A stretch of 64,000 bases of DNA, taken from contig CAVOGL010000001.1 of the NCBI GenBank assembly GCA_963695415.1, positions 124,001 through 188,000 on the forward strand, given 5' to 3'. A program made the position numbers and the translations under genes. This document shows, piece after piece, positions 1 through 10,200 of this stretch. The notes under the pieces were generated by a model that was given only the letters and a program-made list of their open reading frames with translations, was not told the origin of the DNA and ran no database searches. How positions within the stretch are numbered: the stretch's first letter is position 1; each line of letters opens with the position of its first letter. The stretch comes from CAVXWV01 sp963695415 (GTDB lineage: Bacteria; Chloroflexota; Anaerolineae; Anaerolineales; UBA4823).

Positions 1-675
1 TATTCAGGTAACCTTCCCCTGGCTTTCATCGCACAGATCAACCTGGAGGAACTTCCGGATATCCAGGAGAGACAGCTTTTACCCGCCAAAGGGATCTTAT
101 ATTTTTTCTATGAGCCCACCCAGAACTTCGACACGGCGGTGCTCCCGCCAGAAAGCCCGATCTACAAAGTGATTTACAATCCTGACTCGCCTTTGCCCTT
201 GAAGAGGCTTGAATTTCCGCCTGAGCTTGCTGCTCGCTACCGGCTTGAACCCTCTTGTATCAGTTTTACAGTCACCGAGACCTTCGCCGGGATTGCCGAC
301 CCGTTCTCGGGTTCACTCGATGATTTCCTCAATTCCTTGTCCAACGACATGGAGATCCTGGACATTGTGAGAGAAAACTCTACCACCGGTCACCAGGTGC
401 TGGGGTACCCGGATTACGTCCAGGGTCACTTCGAAGGAAGCTGTGATTGGGAAAGGCTAAAAAGGCTTCATCCCCAGAAATCCTGGGATGAGATCAAAGA
501 TATGGCGGTCAGTGGGGCAAAAGAATGGGTGCTGCTGTTTCAATCACCATCATGGGATGGGAAATTCGGGACCGATTGGGGGTACGACGGGGCAACGATT
601 TATTTCGTCATCCACAAAGATGATCTACTGGCTGGGAATTTTAATGAGACCTGGTTTGTCTTCCAGGACCATTGA
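1..675 (+). CDS. DUF1963 (YwqG-like) protein, C-terminal part
   Basis: The reading frame is open at the left edge, so the true start lies outside the window. The visible part carries the FIAQINLEEL and LLPAKGILYFFY blocks, then GYPDYVQ and a C-terminal WGYDGATIYFVIHKDDL segment, in the order expected for the DUF1963/YwqG family. In that family these segments form a beta-rich domain of unknown biochemical role, often linked to contact-dependent or stress functions. No membrane segment or signal peptide is visible in the retained part. The next gene begins 35 bp downstream with its own ribosome site. The family call is firm; no function is claimed. Confidence 0.8.
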   Translation, partial: YSGNLPLAFIAQINLEELPDIQERQLLPAKGILYFFYEPTQNFDTAVLPPESPIYKVIYNPDSPLPLKRLEFPPELAARYRLEPSCISFTVTETFAGIADPFSGSLDDFLNSLSNDMEILDIVRENSTTGHQVLGYPDYVQGHFEGSCDWERLKRLHPQKSWDEIKDMAVSGAKEWVLLFQSPSWDGKFGTDWGYDGATIYFVIHKDDLLAGNFNETWFVFQDH

Positions 676-710
676 TTTATCCTGGATAGGATGTTCGCAT
701 AGGAGGTCTC

Positions 711-1323
711 ATGAAAAGAGAAAACCCTACCCACGAGAGCGTGTTCAGCGACCCGCTTTTTGCCGAAAGGTACTTCCAGGGACACCGCCAGATGTCTGAA
801 AAATTCGGAAACGAATACGCCGGAAAACTTGCCCGGCGCGGGTTTCAGGAGGGCAAGGTGCTGGACGCAGGCTGTGGATTTGGCGTCACCAACCTGGTAC
901 TGGCGGGTAAATTCCCCGCCGCCGAGGTTGTGGGCATCGACCTGTCCGAGCCGTTGTTGGAGATCGCCCGTTCCCTGGCTGAGGAAGCAGGATATGGCAG
1001 CTCCGAGACACCCTCGAGTACGTTTCGAAAAGGGGGATGTCCAGGCGATCCCCTTCGAGACGGACAGCTTTGACGTGGTACTCAATGCCAACATGGCGCA
1101 CCTGGTGGAGGATCCGGTGCGCATGCTCGACGAGATCGAGCGCGTGTTGAAGCCTGGTGGGTGCCTTTTCATCGCCGACCTGAGAAGGTCCTGGCTGGGG
1201 ATGATCGAACGCGGGATACGCGCTGCGTTGACGCTTAAGGAAGCCCGCAACCTGTTCAGCCGGTCAGCGATCAGACCCGGCAAATTCAGCTCCAGCCTGC
1301 TCTGGTGGCGTTACGAGGTGTAA
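711..1323 (+). CDS. class I SAM-dependent methyltransferase (one frameshift)
   Basis: The N-terminal frame has SAM-binding motif I, VLDAGCGFG, at residues 50-58 and the acidic loop VGIDLSE at 74-80. The coding then continues in another frame from about base 1000-1018 with RVRFEKGDV, the motif IV region FDVVLNANMAHL and motif VI LKPGGCLFIADL. Read together this is a roughly 203-residue Methyltransf_11-type enzyme of unknown substrate. An AGGAGG site lies 8 bases before the ATG. The stop at 1321-1323 is one base from the next ATG, so the two genes are probably co-transcribed. The frameshift may be a consensus error. Confidence 0.78.
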
Positions 1324-1324
1324 C

Positions 1325-2030
1325 ATGCAGGTATGTAATGGCGTATACCAGATCAACGGCTCCCCTTATGGGCGCCACCAAAACAGCTACCTGGTCCACC
1401 GCGATGGTGCGACGATCCTGATCGATTTCAGGCGACCTGGAAGATGCCTTCACCCTCCCCGAGATCGAGCGCAATGCTGCCAGGTGGGGGTTCAGGCTGG
1501 AGGATGCCTCGCACCTGTTCATCACCCACGCTCATTTCGACCACGCCAGCCACGCGGCAGAGCTCCAGCGGCGCGGGGTCAGGCTGGCAGCCTCCGCAGA
1601 GACCGCCGCGGCTGTGGCGGCTGGAGACGAGCGCTGCATCGGTTTTGCGGTGCAGAAAGAATTCGAGCCCTGCCAGGTGGATATCGTCCTGGCGGATGGT
1701 GAGGAAATCGACGTGAATGGGCTGCAAGTGCGTTCCTGGGCAGCGCCCGGTCACACGGCTGGCGTGCTGGTGTTCGAGATCGTCCTGGATGGTGAGCGCT
1801 TGTGGTTCAGCGGTGACCTGTTCGAAGCCCAACACGCCCACCGGGATGTGGGGTTTCCTTATACCGGCGCGCCTGATTTTGACCGCGGACTGCATATCGA
1901 ATCGCTCAAGCGTTTGCTTGACCTGCCGCGTCGTGATCACATTTTTCCCGGGCATGGACCGGTGAAGATTGGTAATGCGCACCGCCTGGTGCAGATGGCG
2001 TATAACAATGTGCTGATGGAATGGCGTTGA
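1325..2030 (+). CDS. metallo-beta-lactamase-fold hydrolase (one frameshift)
   Basis: The start (MQVCNGVYQINGSPYG) is in one frame. From about base 1425 the coding moves to another frame, which reads GDLEDAFTLPEIERNAARWG and then the hallmark THAHFDHASH. Later conserved points are APGHTAG, WFSGDLF and a final FPGHG, which supply the metal-ligand histidines and aspartates of a dinuclear MBL-fold hydrolase. The intact protein would be about 235 residues, a usual size for stand-alone glyoxalase II-like enzymes. The substrate is unknown. It is tightly coupled to the upstream methyltransferase. The shift is a single extra base near the run ending GATTTCAGG. Confidence 0.82.
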
Positions 2031-2113
2031 CCTCAATTCTTTCCTCTTTCCAGTGAACCAGATTGGAACTGATAGTGTACAATATATAGTTAAGGGAACA
2101 AATTTCTACCAGG

Positions 2114-2135
2114 AAGCGTCATTAACGTGACGCTT
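2114..2135 (+). terminator. hairpin after the hydrolase gene
   Basis: Perfect 8-bp arms AAGCGTCA and TGACGCTT enclose a 6-base loop, 84 bp after the stop of the hydrolase. There is no long T-run, so intrinsic terminator activity is possible but not certain. Confidence 0.4.
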
Positions 2136-2186
2136 TGAGCATACAGGTTCATTCCCTTGCGGATAGCAAGGAAAAGGAAGGCAAAG

Positions 2187-2363
2187 ATGCAATACAGAGT
2201 ACACCGCTTCCCCATCAAGATGACGGAAGACCAGGTGAAGCTAGAACAGTTTCTTAACAGCCTGAAGGGAAAAGTCATTTCGATTGTGCCAAACGTGACC
2301 CTGCACATTTTCTGGGCGCCTAAGGTGGATTTCCTTCTGATCGTTGAGGAGCTGCCTGAGTAG
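2187..2363 (+). CDS. small conserved-looking protein, 58 aa, unknown
   Basis: The ATG at 2187 is preceded by an AAGGAAGG ribosome site, a better choice than the upstream ATG at 2157. The product, MQYRVHRFPIKMTEDQ..., is short, soluble and mixed in charge, and ends in a hydrophobic VDFLLIVEELPE tail. It has no cysteines and no membrane helix. I recognise no domain. The good ribosome site and the protein-like composition argue that it is real. It stands alone, flanked on both sides by hairpins and followed by the repeat array. Confidence 0.55.
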   Translation: MQYRVHRFPIKMTEDQVKLEQFLNSLKGKVISIVPNVTLHIFWAPKVDFLLIVEELPE

Positions 2364-2372
2364 TTTTATGTA

Positions 2373-2423
2373 GGGCAAACTGTTAGTTTGCCCCCGCCAA
2401 ATTGGACAAGCTAACAGCTTGTC
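2373..2423. terminator. two consecutive perfect hairpins
   Basis: GGGCAAACT/AGTTTGCCC (2373-2381 and 2385-2393, 3-base loop) is followed by GACAAGCT/AGCTTGTC (2405-2412 and 2416-2423, 3-base loop). They sit 10 and 42 bp after the small gene's stop and mark the left border of the repeat array. They may end transcription. Confidence 0.5.
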
Positions 2424-2434
2424 TTACAGCGCAT

Positions 2435-3450
2435 GTCATCCTGAGGCATTTTCCGAAAGAGCCCCGAGCCGGTGTATGCCGAAGGACCCCTGAGACCGTA
2501 ATCCATCCTTACCCACGCAATCAGAGTAAGATGATAGTTTCAGGGATCCTTCACTGTCGTTCAGGATGACAGGATGGTGAGGATTTGTCATCCTGAGGCG
2601 CTCTTCCGAAAGATCCTGGGGTCATGGTCCTTCTTTCACCAGCGCAGGCGCGAAGAGGTTATGGCTTCAGGGATCCTTCACTACCGTTCAGGATGACAGG
2701 AGGGTGAGGATTTGTCATCCTGAGGTGTACTTCCGAAGGATCCCTGAGGTCATGGTCCTTCTCTCACCAGCGCAGGCACGAAGAGGTTATGGCCTCAGGG
2801 ATCCTCACTGTCGTTCAGGATGACAGGAGGGGGCAATTGTCATCCTGAGGTGTACTTCCGAAGGATCCCTGAGGTCATGGTCCTTCTCTTACCAGCGCAG
2901 GCACGAAGAGGTTATGGCTTCAGGGATCCTTCACTACCGTTCAGGATGACAGGATGGTGAGGATTTGTCATCCTGAGGTGTACTTCCGAAGGATCCCTGA
3001 GGTCATGGTCCTTCTCTTACCAGCGCAGGCGCGAAGAGGTTATGGCTTCAGGGATCCTTCACTGTCGTTCAGGATGACAGGATGGTGAGGATTTGTCATC
3101 CTGAGGTGTACTTCCGAAGGATCCCTGAGGTCATGGTCCTTCTTTCACCAGCGCAGGCGCGAAGAGGTTATGGCTTCAGGGATCCTTCACTACCGTTCAG
3201 GATGACAGGAGGAGGTAATTTGTACTGCCGTTCAGGATGACAGGAGGGTGAGGATTTGTCATCCTGAGGTGTACTTCCGAAGGATCCCTGAGGTCATGGT
3301 CCTTCTCTTACCAGCGCAGGCGCGAAGAGGTTATGGCTTCAGGGATCCTTCACTGCCGTTCAGGATGACAGGAGGAGGTGATTTGTACTGCCGCTCAGGA
3401 TGACAGGAGGGTGAGGATTTGTCAGGGATCCTTCGACTAAGTCTCATGAT
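2435..3450. repeat. tandem array of about 128-bp self-complementary repeats (7 copies)
   Basis: Units begin with GTCATCCTGAG at 2435, 2587, 2714, 2839, 2967, 3095 and 3258. Most are spaced 125-128 bp; the first interval is 152 bp and the last is 163 bp. Each unit has outer ends GTCATCCTGA... and ...TTCAGGATGAC and inner parts GAAGGATCCCTGAG and CTTCAGGGATCCTTC, so one unit can fold into a long hairpin. The first two copies are the most divergent. The last interval holds an extra half-unit. No convincing open reading frame covers the array. Confidence 0.9.
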
Positions 3451-3476
3451 GACATTTTTGGAGGATTTTCATCCAG

Positions 3477-3482
3477 TATAAT
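3477..3482 (+). promoter_or_regulatory. -10 box candidate for the VOC-SDR cluster
   Basis: A perfect TATAAT lies 32 bp before the chosen ATG of the VOC gene. A start site about 7 bp downstream would give a leader of roughly 26 bases containing the GGAGGA ribosome site. No good -35 box is seen at 16-18 bp. Confidence 0.35.
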
Positions 3483-3514
3483 ATCCTCCATACCGCATGC
3501 CGGAGGATCCCACC

Positions 3515-3907
3515 ATGACCATCTCTCTCAACCAGATCGGACAGGTCGTCGTCACCGTGGACGATGTCGACACTGCTGAAAAATTCTATAGCGAAACACT
3601 CGGATTGAGGAAACTTTACCGCTTCGGAGAGCTGCTCTTCTACGACTGTGCTGGTGTCCGCCTGCTGGTCGAAAAAGGCGCTGCCCCATTCGAACCGAAA
3701 AGCTCGATCATTTACTTCAAAGTGCCCGATATCGCCCTGGTGTATCAGCAATTAAAATCGCGTGGAGTTGAGTTTTCTGAGCCACCCAATCGGGTAGCGC
3801 CTATGGAAGACCATGACCTGTGGATGGCGTTTTTCAAGGATCCCGCCGGGAACACGCATGCTTTGATGCTCGAGGCACCTAAAGGATACAACCCAACCGG
3901 AGAATAA
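3515..3907 (+). CDS. VOC (glyoxalase/dioxygenase superfamily) protein
   Basis: The protein of 130 residues has the paired beta-alpha-beta-beta-beta layout of the vicinal oxygen chelate fold. The first module is QVVVTVDDVDTAEKFYSETLGL; the second ends FFKDPAGNTHALMLEAP, the usual metal-ligand region. It probably acts as a small isomerase, lyase or dioxygenase; the substrate cannot be read from the sequence. The ATG at 3515 is chosen over 3497 because a GGAGGA site lies just upstream and because a TATAAT at 3477 would put 3497 almost at the transcript start. It ends 2 bp before the SDR gene, indicating an operon. Confidence 0.82.
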   Translation: MTISLNQIGQVVVTVDDVDTAEKFYSETLGLRKLYRFGELLFYDCAGVRLLVEKGAAPFEPKSSIIYFKVPDIALVYQQLKSRGVEFSEPPNRVAPMEDHDLWMAFFKDPAGNTHALMLEAPKGYNPTGE

Positions 3908-3909
3908 TA

Positions 3910-4669
3910 ATGTCTGAAAACATGCAGGGCAAGGTCGCTCTGGTGACTGGGGGAAGCTCGGGAATTGGTAAAGCGAGCGCTTTTGCCTTTGGCAGACGCG
4001 GCGCAAGGGTAGCCATCGCCAGCAGGAACGCTGAGAACGGGAAACTTGCCGAGAATGAGCTTCGAGATAGTGGAGTGGAGTGCCTTTGGATCCAGGCAGA
4101 TGTTTCTGATGCTTCTCAAGTAGAAGCGATGGTCACCAGCGTGATCGATGCTTATGGGCAGCTTGATTACGCCTTTAATAACGGCGGTTCCGGAGGGCAG
4201 AGGCGGTTGGGCGTCTGAGATCAATGAAGCAGATTGGGATGCCACCATAAACGGTTACCTGAAAAGCGCCTGGTTGTGCATGAAGTATGAGATTGGCGCC
4301 ATGCTGGGCAAGGGAGGCGCGATCGTCAACAATTCTTCCGTGGATGGGCTGCGCGCATTTCCCTGGGACCCTGCCTATTCGGCTGCCAAGCACGGCGTGC
4401 TGGGTCTGACCAAGTCCGCAGCCATCCAGTACATCGAGAAGGGCATACGCATCAACGCCGTCTGCCCGGGTTGGATCCGCACACCGCCGGTACAATCGAT
4501 GATCGACACTGACCCGCAGGCAGAAGGACGCATGCTGATGCACCAGCCCATCGGTCGCCTGGGCACGCCGGAAGAGGTGGCTGAGGCGGTCGTCTGGCTG
4601 TGCTCCGATGCGGCATCTTTTATGGTGGGGACATCGATGCCCGTTGACGGCGGGTACGTCGTCCTCTGA
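3910..4669 (+). CDS. short-chain dehydrogenase/reductase (one frameshift)
   Basis: Classical SDR of about 253 residues. TGGSSGIG (residues 13-20) binds NAD(P), the catalytic serine lies in VNNSSVDG, and the active-site YSAAK follows. The C-terminal GRLGTPEEVAEAVVWLCSDAASFMVGTSMPVDGGY is typical of the family. The frame changes at about base 4198 inside NNGGSGG, where an extra C in GGGCAGA fits a single-base insertion; reading through restores GGRGGWASE. The substrate is unknown. It lies 2 bp after the VOC gene and 9 bp before the acetyltransferase, so the four genes 3515-5952 are likely one unit. Confidence 0.82.
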
Positions 4670-4678
4670 GCGCATAAG

Positions 4679-5154
4679 ATGGACATCATTATCCAGGAGA
4701 TCGCCCCAAAAGAGGAGACCTGGGATCGTTTCCTTGAATATGTTAAAGCCCAGGGCGAGGTCGAGACGGATGCGCATCCTGCTGGACGAAGATCACTTCC
4801 TGGAGAGCCACATCCTGGTCGCCTGGAAAGCGGATCAGGCTGTTGGTTATCTGCGTTACGTCCACCAGCAATCTGGGGGAGGACGAGGACCGCCCCCTGG
4901 TGAAGTTCAAGGACCGGGTGCTGGTCGAGGCGAAGGTGATCGCCTTTTACGTCCTGCCGGATTACCGCAGCCAGGGGATCGGCAGGAGATTGCAGCTGGA
5001 GCTGCTCCGCAGGGCGAAGGAGTTCTGGATGTTACCAGGTGCGCTCGCGCAGCCGTTACTCCAGTGAAGCCAACCATCACCTGAAGATCTCGCTCGGGTT
5101 CGGCATCCAGCCCAGCCTGGAGGATGATTCGGTGTATTTTGTGATGAAATTATG
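4679..5154 (+). CDS. GNAT acetyltransferase (several frameshifts)
   Basis: Three reading frames together give one GNAT protein of about 158 residues. MDIIIQEIAPKEETWDRF starts it, ILLDEDHFLESHILVAWKAD continues from about base 4760, VIAFYVLPDYRSQGIGRRLQ supplies acetyl-CoA-binding motif A (RSQGIG), and YSSEANHHLKISLGFG with DDSVYFVMKL closes it. The final codons overlap the next gene's upstream ATG by 3 bp. At least three shifts within 480 bp could be sequencing error or true decay. The GNAT call rests on motif A and the C-terminal strand pattern. Confidence 0.65.
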
Positions 5155-5169
5155 AACAAGGAGAACAAA

Positions 5170-5952
5170 ATGAGACTCGCAGGGAAAAAAGCCATCGTCA
5201 CCGGCGCGGCAGCCGGAATTGGAAAAAGCATTGCCCTGGCACTCGCAGATGAAGGCGCCGACGTCGTCATAGCCGATCTGCAGACCGAAAAAGGCGAGCA
5301 AGTAGCCCGTGAAATTCAGGCGAAGGACCGGCGCAGCCTGGCAATCACCTGTGACGTCGGGGATTCATCCCAGGTGGACCGTATGATGAAGCAGGCATAC
5401 GAGTTCCTGGGAGGGCTGCACATCCTGGTTAACAACGCCGCCGTGATCTCGCAGGGAGCGTTCTGGGAGGTCAGCGATGAAGTATGGGACAGGATCATCC
5501 GCAATAACCTTTCCAGCGTCTTTTATTGTTCAAGAGCGGCAGCCCGCTTGATGATCGCGCAGAAACAGGGTGGTCGCATCATCAACATGTCCTCGATCCA
5601 CGCCACCCTCTCCGAGCCGAATGCCGGACCCTACACCGCGGCGAAAGGCGGGATCGAAGCGTTATCGCGCACGATGGCTACCGAGCTGGCGCCCTTTAAA
5701 ATCCTGGTCAATTGCGTCGCACCCGGAGCCACGTTCAGCGAGCTGACCATTCCGATGTACACCGAGCCCGTCAAGGAAGCGCTCTTCCAGCGCGTGCCGC
5801 TGCAGGAGATTGCCCAACCGGAGTGGATTGCTGCCGGTGTGGTCTTTCTTGCTTCGGACGATGCCCGTTACATGACCGGTCAGGTGCTAACGTTGGATGG
5901 AGGCTACGTGATGGATGGCAGCCTGCCGGGGGCGAAGTACTGGAGCGAATAA
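5170..5952 (+). CDS. short-chain dehydrogenase/reductase, intact
   Basis: A 260-residue classical SDR starting at the ATG 7 bases after AAGGAG; an ATG at 5152 overlaps the previous stop but has a weaker site. TGAAAGIG at residues 11-18 is the dinucleotide loop, VIADL suggests NAD preference through its aspartate, LVNNAAV is the central strand motif, and NMSSIHA...YTAAK supplies the Ser-Tyr-Lys triad. The C-terminus has DDARYMTGQVLTLDGGYV. It is the second SDR of the cluster; together with the VOC protein and the acetyltransferase it suggests turnover of a small hydroxylated compound, which is inference only. Confidence 0.9.
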   Translation: MRLAGKKAIVTGAAAGIGKSIALALADEGADVVIADLQTEKGEQVAREIQAKDRRSLAITCDVGDSSQVDRMMKQAYEFLGGLHILVNNAAVISQGAFWEVSDEVWDRIIRNNLSSVFYCSRAAARLMIAQKQGGRIINMSSIHATLSEPNAGPYTAAKGGIEALSRTMATELAPFKILVNCVAPGATFSELTIPMYTEPVKEALFQRVPLQEIAQPEWIAAGVVFLASDDARYMTGQVLTLDGGYVMDGSLPGAKYWSE

Positions 5953-6080
5953 CATATTCGTCTGGCAATTTCACCCACCAATATTAAGATGGCAACAACC
6001 GGGTGGATTATTGCATCCGTTTCGATAATGTTCATTGTGTTATAATTAATAGTAAGTTAAAAAACAAAAAATATTGGTTT

Positions 6081-6110
6081 TTGCGTAAACGGGGTTGGTA
6101 TAGGTATAAA
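6081..6110 (+). promoter_or_regulatory. promoter candidate for the giant surface protein
   Basis: TTGCGT at 6081-6086 and TATAAA at 6105-6110 are separated by 18 bp in an AT-rich 276-bp gap. The transcript would carry about 110 bases of leader before the AGGAG site and ATG at 6229. A TATAAT at 6041 is an alternative -10 but lacks a well-spaced -35. Confidence 0.4.
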
Positions 6111-6228
6111 AATTACTGGGAATTAAGAAATAAGAATTAACTGTTTGTAAAATCTGATCGGTAGAAATCTCTTCGTTCTAATCGTTTTCGCTTGGGTGAT
6201 TTGTGTTAACCATTCTAGGAGTGGCATC

Positions 6229-7225
6229 ATGAAAATCTTTCACCGGTCCGGAAAGCAACACTTTGTGGCTGCGGCTATTCTGGCAGCCGCTTTTCTTTTC
6301 CTCATCTGCGGTATCTCGGGGTTCCATTGGATCACCAAATACCATCATACCGCTGATACGACCCCAAGGCAGGTTGTAGAGCAGGCATGGCAGCGCGCCA
6401 GGGATCTGGGCAGCTACCGCTTCACCTCCGACCTGGAAGCAGCCACCTCACCCGTAGGCAAGCCTGTACCGCAAAACAGCGCCCGTTATGAGCGGCTGTA
6501 TCTGGAAGGCAGTGTGGACCTCCCGGCTCAAAAAATGGAGCTGACCATGTGGGAAAAGGGCGGGATCATGTTCAATACGCGCCAGGGAATCCAGGTGCGG
6601 ATCGAAGAGGGGAAAGCGTTCGGGCGGTTTGCCAGCGGTGAGTGGCAGGAAATGGAAGTTTCCACCGATGGCTTTGCGCCCGGGCAGGACCCGATGGCTT
6701 TCCTGGCTGGGGCGAAGGACTTCTACCTGGCAGGCAGTGGGGCGGTCGACCTTCCGACGCCGGAGGGGACTGCCTCGCTACAGTACAACCGCTACGGTTT
6801 CACCATCGATGGCATGGAGTTCGCCCGTAAACTGCGCCCTCAACTGGAACAGCAGATGATCAGAGCTGGCGACCTGCCGCCTGGTGTGACCCTGGACATC
6901 GCCGAAGCCTACCGCGGTTTCTCCGGAACGGGTGAGGTGTGGATCGATGAATTCGGACTGCCTCTGCGGCTGACAGTGGACCTGATCTACCCGGAACAAT
7001 ATGGGGAGCAGAGCCACGCCACCGTCAGGACCGATTTCTCGGGTTTCCCCGACGCCAGCGAAGCCGCCTCTTCGTTTATATCCCGATCTCTTATATGGTT
7101 CCAACGAACGCTGGGACTGCCGACCACGAACGCCGGCTGGAACTATTTTGGTATTCAGGCGGGGCTGTTCGTGCTCTGTATTGGCGTCGTGCTGGTTCTG
7201 ATGACCCGCTCTCGCTCGCGCGTGA
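6229..7225 (+). CDS. giant protein segment 1: signal anchor, LolA-like domain, membrane helix
   Basis: Starts MKIFHRSGKQHF, with a hydrophobic segment at about residues 12-32 (AAAILAAAFLFLICGISGF). The body (QVVEQAWQRARDLGSYRFTSDLE... to about residue 280) has the alternating strands and the 'YRF.SDL' opening of LolA/LppX-like lipid-binding folds; this is a structural resemblance, not a firm family call. A second helix (FGIQAGLFVLCIGVVLVLM) precedes RSRSR. At about base 7222 coding passes to another frame that at once encodes a third helix, ILTICGIVIILSMLVS, so the original stop at 7344 is artificial or the result of a shift. Confidence 0.65.
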
Positions 7226-10200
7226 ATTTTAACCATCTGCGGCATTGTTATCATTCTTTCGATGCTGGTGTCGCCGATCAGGGAAAGCCAGCGAACCCTG
7301 GCATTTACCGAGAAAGTCCAGGCAGAACGAGCGAAGGGGCTTGAGCAGGCACAGACAGCCAGGAGCCTGCACGAACAGAAAGTAGAACAGCAGAGATCAA
7401 CCTGGGATCCCTTTCAGGACCCGTTGGCAAACAACACTCCCTTCACGGAACAACCTGAAACAGATACATCAGACCAGCCAATATCGACCGCAGGAGGGGA
7501 ACAGGTCGCAGTTGTAGGTGATGAGAACGAACTGGATCCCACCAGCGACGACGATGGTGATCTTTTACTAAACCAGGAGGAAATCAAGCTGGGCACCGAC
7601 CCAACTTTGATGAACAGCGACCTGGACATGCTGGGCGACGGGTTGGAGGTAAGAGGATTTTCCTACAATAATCACCAATACTATACCGATCCGCTTTCCT
7701 CCGACACGACCAATGATGGTCTGGTTGACTTGCTGGAGTGCTGGACAAATCCGCCTGACACGCTCCCAAACAACGACATCGGCTGCAACCTGGACAGCGA
7801 TAATGACGGCTGGCTGGATATTGTTGAGGCGGACAATGATGACGATGGGGTGGAAGATGCGGTGGACCTTTCGCCGTTTTCCAGTATGAATGGATTTTCA
7901 GAAACCAATCCATTCCAGTTGGTCATCAACAATCTCGATCCAAAGCCAGTGCTGGTGGACCTGCAGCTTCGCCCCACCAACCCGGAGCACCTGGCTTACA
8001 CGATGAGCGTGCTGGACTGGCCGACGGGCGATACCCAGGGTCAGGTGCAGCGTGTGTTGAACAATACCTTCGCCACCGCTGTGGACGATCCCATGACCCC
8101 AGAAGAGATCGCCTCTGATCCGCGCGTCCAATTCGGTGACATGCGCCTGATCCCCATGCTGGAGATCACCGTGCCATACCTGGAGGGGCATACCCGCAAC
8201 CTGCCGGTCAAGCCGGGATTTAGCGGAACACTGGAAGCGACAACCCCGCTGGAGGATTGGCTCGACACGGACAAGCTGGACATGTACGGTATGTTTGTTC
8301 ATTACTTAAGACAGATGGAACACTGGCCATTTATGCGCCTTTGAACCTGGTAGAAGACAGGTTAGGCGGCAGTGATGTGGCTTTCCAGGCCCACTATTAC
8401 TACGAACCGCAGGCTGACGGGAACTGGGGAGCTGCCCACCAGGTGCGCGATCATCTGGTGGGTGCAAATGCTGACCGACCAGTGTGACAGCGGCGCTTAT
8501 GATGAGAACACGGATGGGGAATTCGAGGCATGGTGTGCCAGACCGGAGAACCGCATCGAGTCCTCGCAGATCGTGCTACACCTACCCGGAGGAGTGGAGC
8601 CTGACCGGGCTGTCGATCCGGGAGGACTATGGTCTGGAAGCAGCGATCGCCTTCGAAGATCCGGATGAAGATGACAATGTGAACGACGACGGTCGACTGT
8701 GGAATCTGGCGAACGGTCTGGATGTAGCCTTCCTGTCGGCACACGACGAGGAGCCGCAAGATGGCGTCCGGGATGTCACCGTGGACGAGATTGAACGCCG
8801 TTTTGACAACCGGACCAACGCAGGCAACGGGATCCCCGAGGGTGATGACAGGCTGTGGAAGATCCCCAAGGACGCGCTCCAGGTCTGGAACCAGGACTTG
8901 CCTCACGTGGATTACGCCATCACCCTGGTGACAACCACCACCATGCAGATCCTCGATGAGGAGTTCCTCCTGCCAGCCGGCTGCCAGGCGGGCTGCACCT
9001 GCGAAAGCAGATGCGCCAACGCTGCTAACCGCCACCGAAGCGCACTCACGCACTGCCAACCTGGATTTTGGTGACACGATATCCTGGCTAAATGCTCAAC
9101 TTACGGTCGACATGACCAGTATCTCACTCGACACGATTGCCACGGTGAGCTGGGTGCCGTACCGTTATGGAGCCGAGGGCTGGGAGGTCTACCCTCTCGG
9201 TCAGTACCTGGATTTGCTCGATGGACGACTTGATAATATCTTGCCACATGATCCACAGGATCCGGAAAGCGTTGAACAGGTGCCTGGTCAGAAGTTGATG
9301 GCTTTCAGTTATTACCTGGGGCTTGCCCAGGGAGCCTCAACGATCGTGCAGTCCGGGACCTTGGTAAATTCATCCGAAAATTCAGACCAAGACTCCGAAA
9401 TCACAATTAAGAACTCAGTTGAAGCTCTTTACCGCACGATTGAGGAAATAACCTCCATCTTCGAGGTTTTCCGAGGTGTGAAATTTCAACGATACTACTG
9501 CGAAACAGTCGGTAGACGATCAATACTTCAAAGATGTTTATGAATATTTTGAAACTCACGATTTTTACGAAGAGAGTTTTCCCGAAAAACATAGACTAGG
9601 TGAATACCGGTCTGAAGCCTGGGAACGTGGCTTTGCTAAAGTGAAAATGGGCGCACTGTTAGCCATGACAATGATAGCCGTAACCTGTGCAGTGGCTGCT
9701 CTGGTTCATTCCAGATGAAGACCAGGATTACTTGACCTATATGCAGGGCGGGTTAATGGCTTTAGGCAGTACGGTGCTTCTAGGATTATCAAGTGGTGAG
9801 GTAATTCTAAAAATGATTGGGGGTACCGGCTTACGGAAGCAGTTTTCGACTGCCTTTCATGAGTTTAATATCAGAAGCAAGGGCTTCGTACTGGCTGTGG
9901 TAGCTCTTGTTGTGGACATCCTTGCCCAGGTTGGTCTCTTCATCTATGAGTGGGTTTCTGGTGATGTTAAGTTTGGCAGCGTTGAGTGGGGAGCGATGTT
10001 TGCCGGATGATGGTAAACATCACTATGACAGTTATCTTTTTCTTAATATACTTGATACCGGTATTCGGTGAGATTATCTACGCCCTCGTCTCTCTGATTA
10101 ATGTAATTTTGGAGATCGTATGCACGGCACTCGGGGAAGACTTCGAAGAGAGTAAGGCGGGTGTTATCTGTGGAGGTGATCAAGGGTATTCTGGGTGAGG

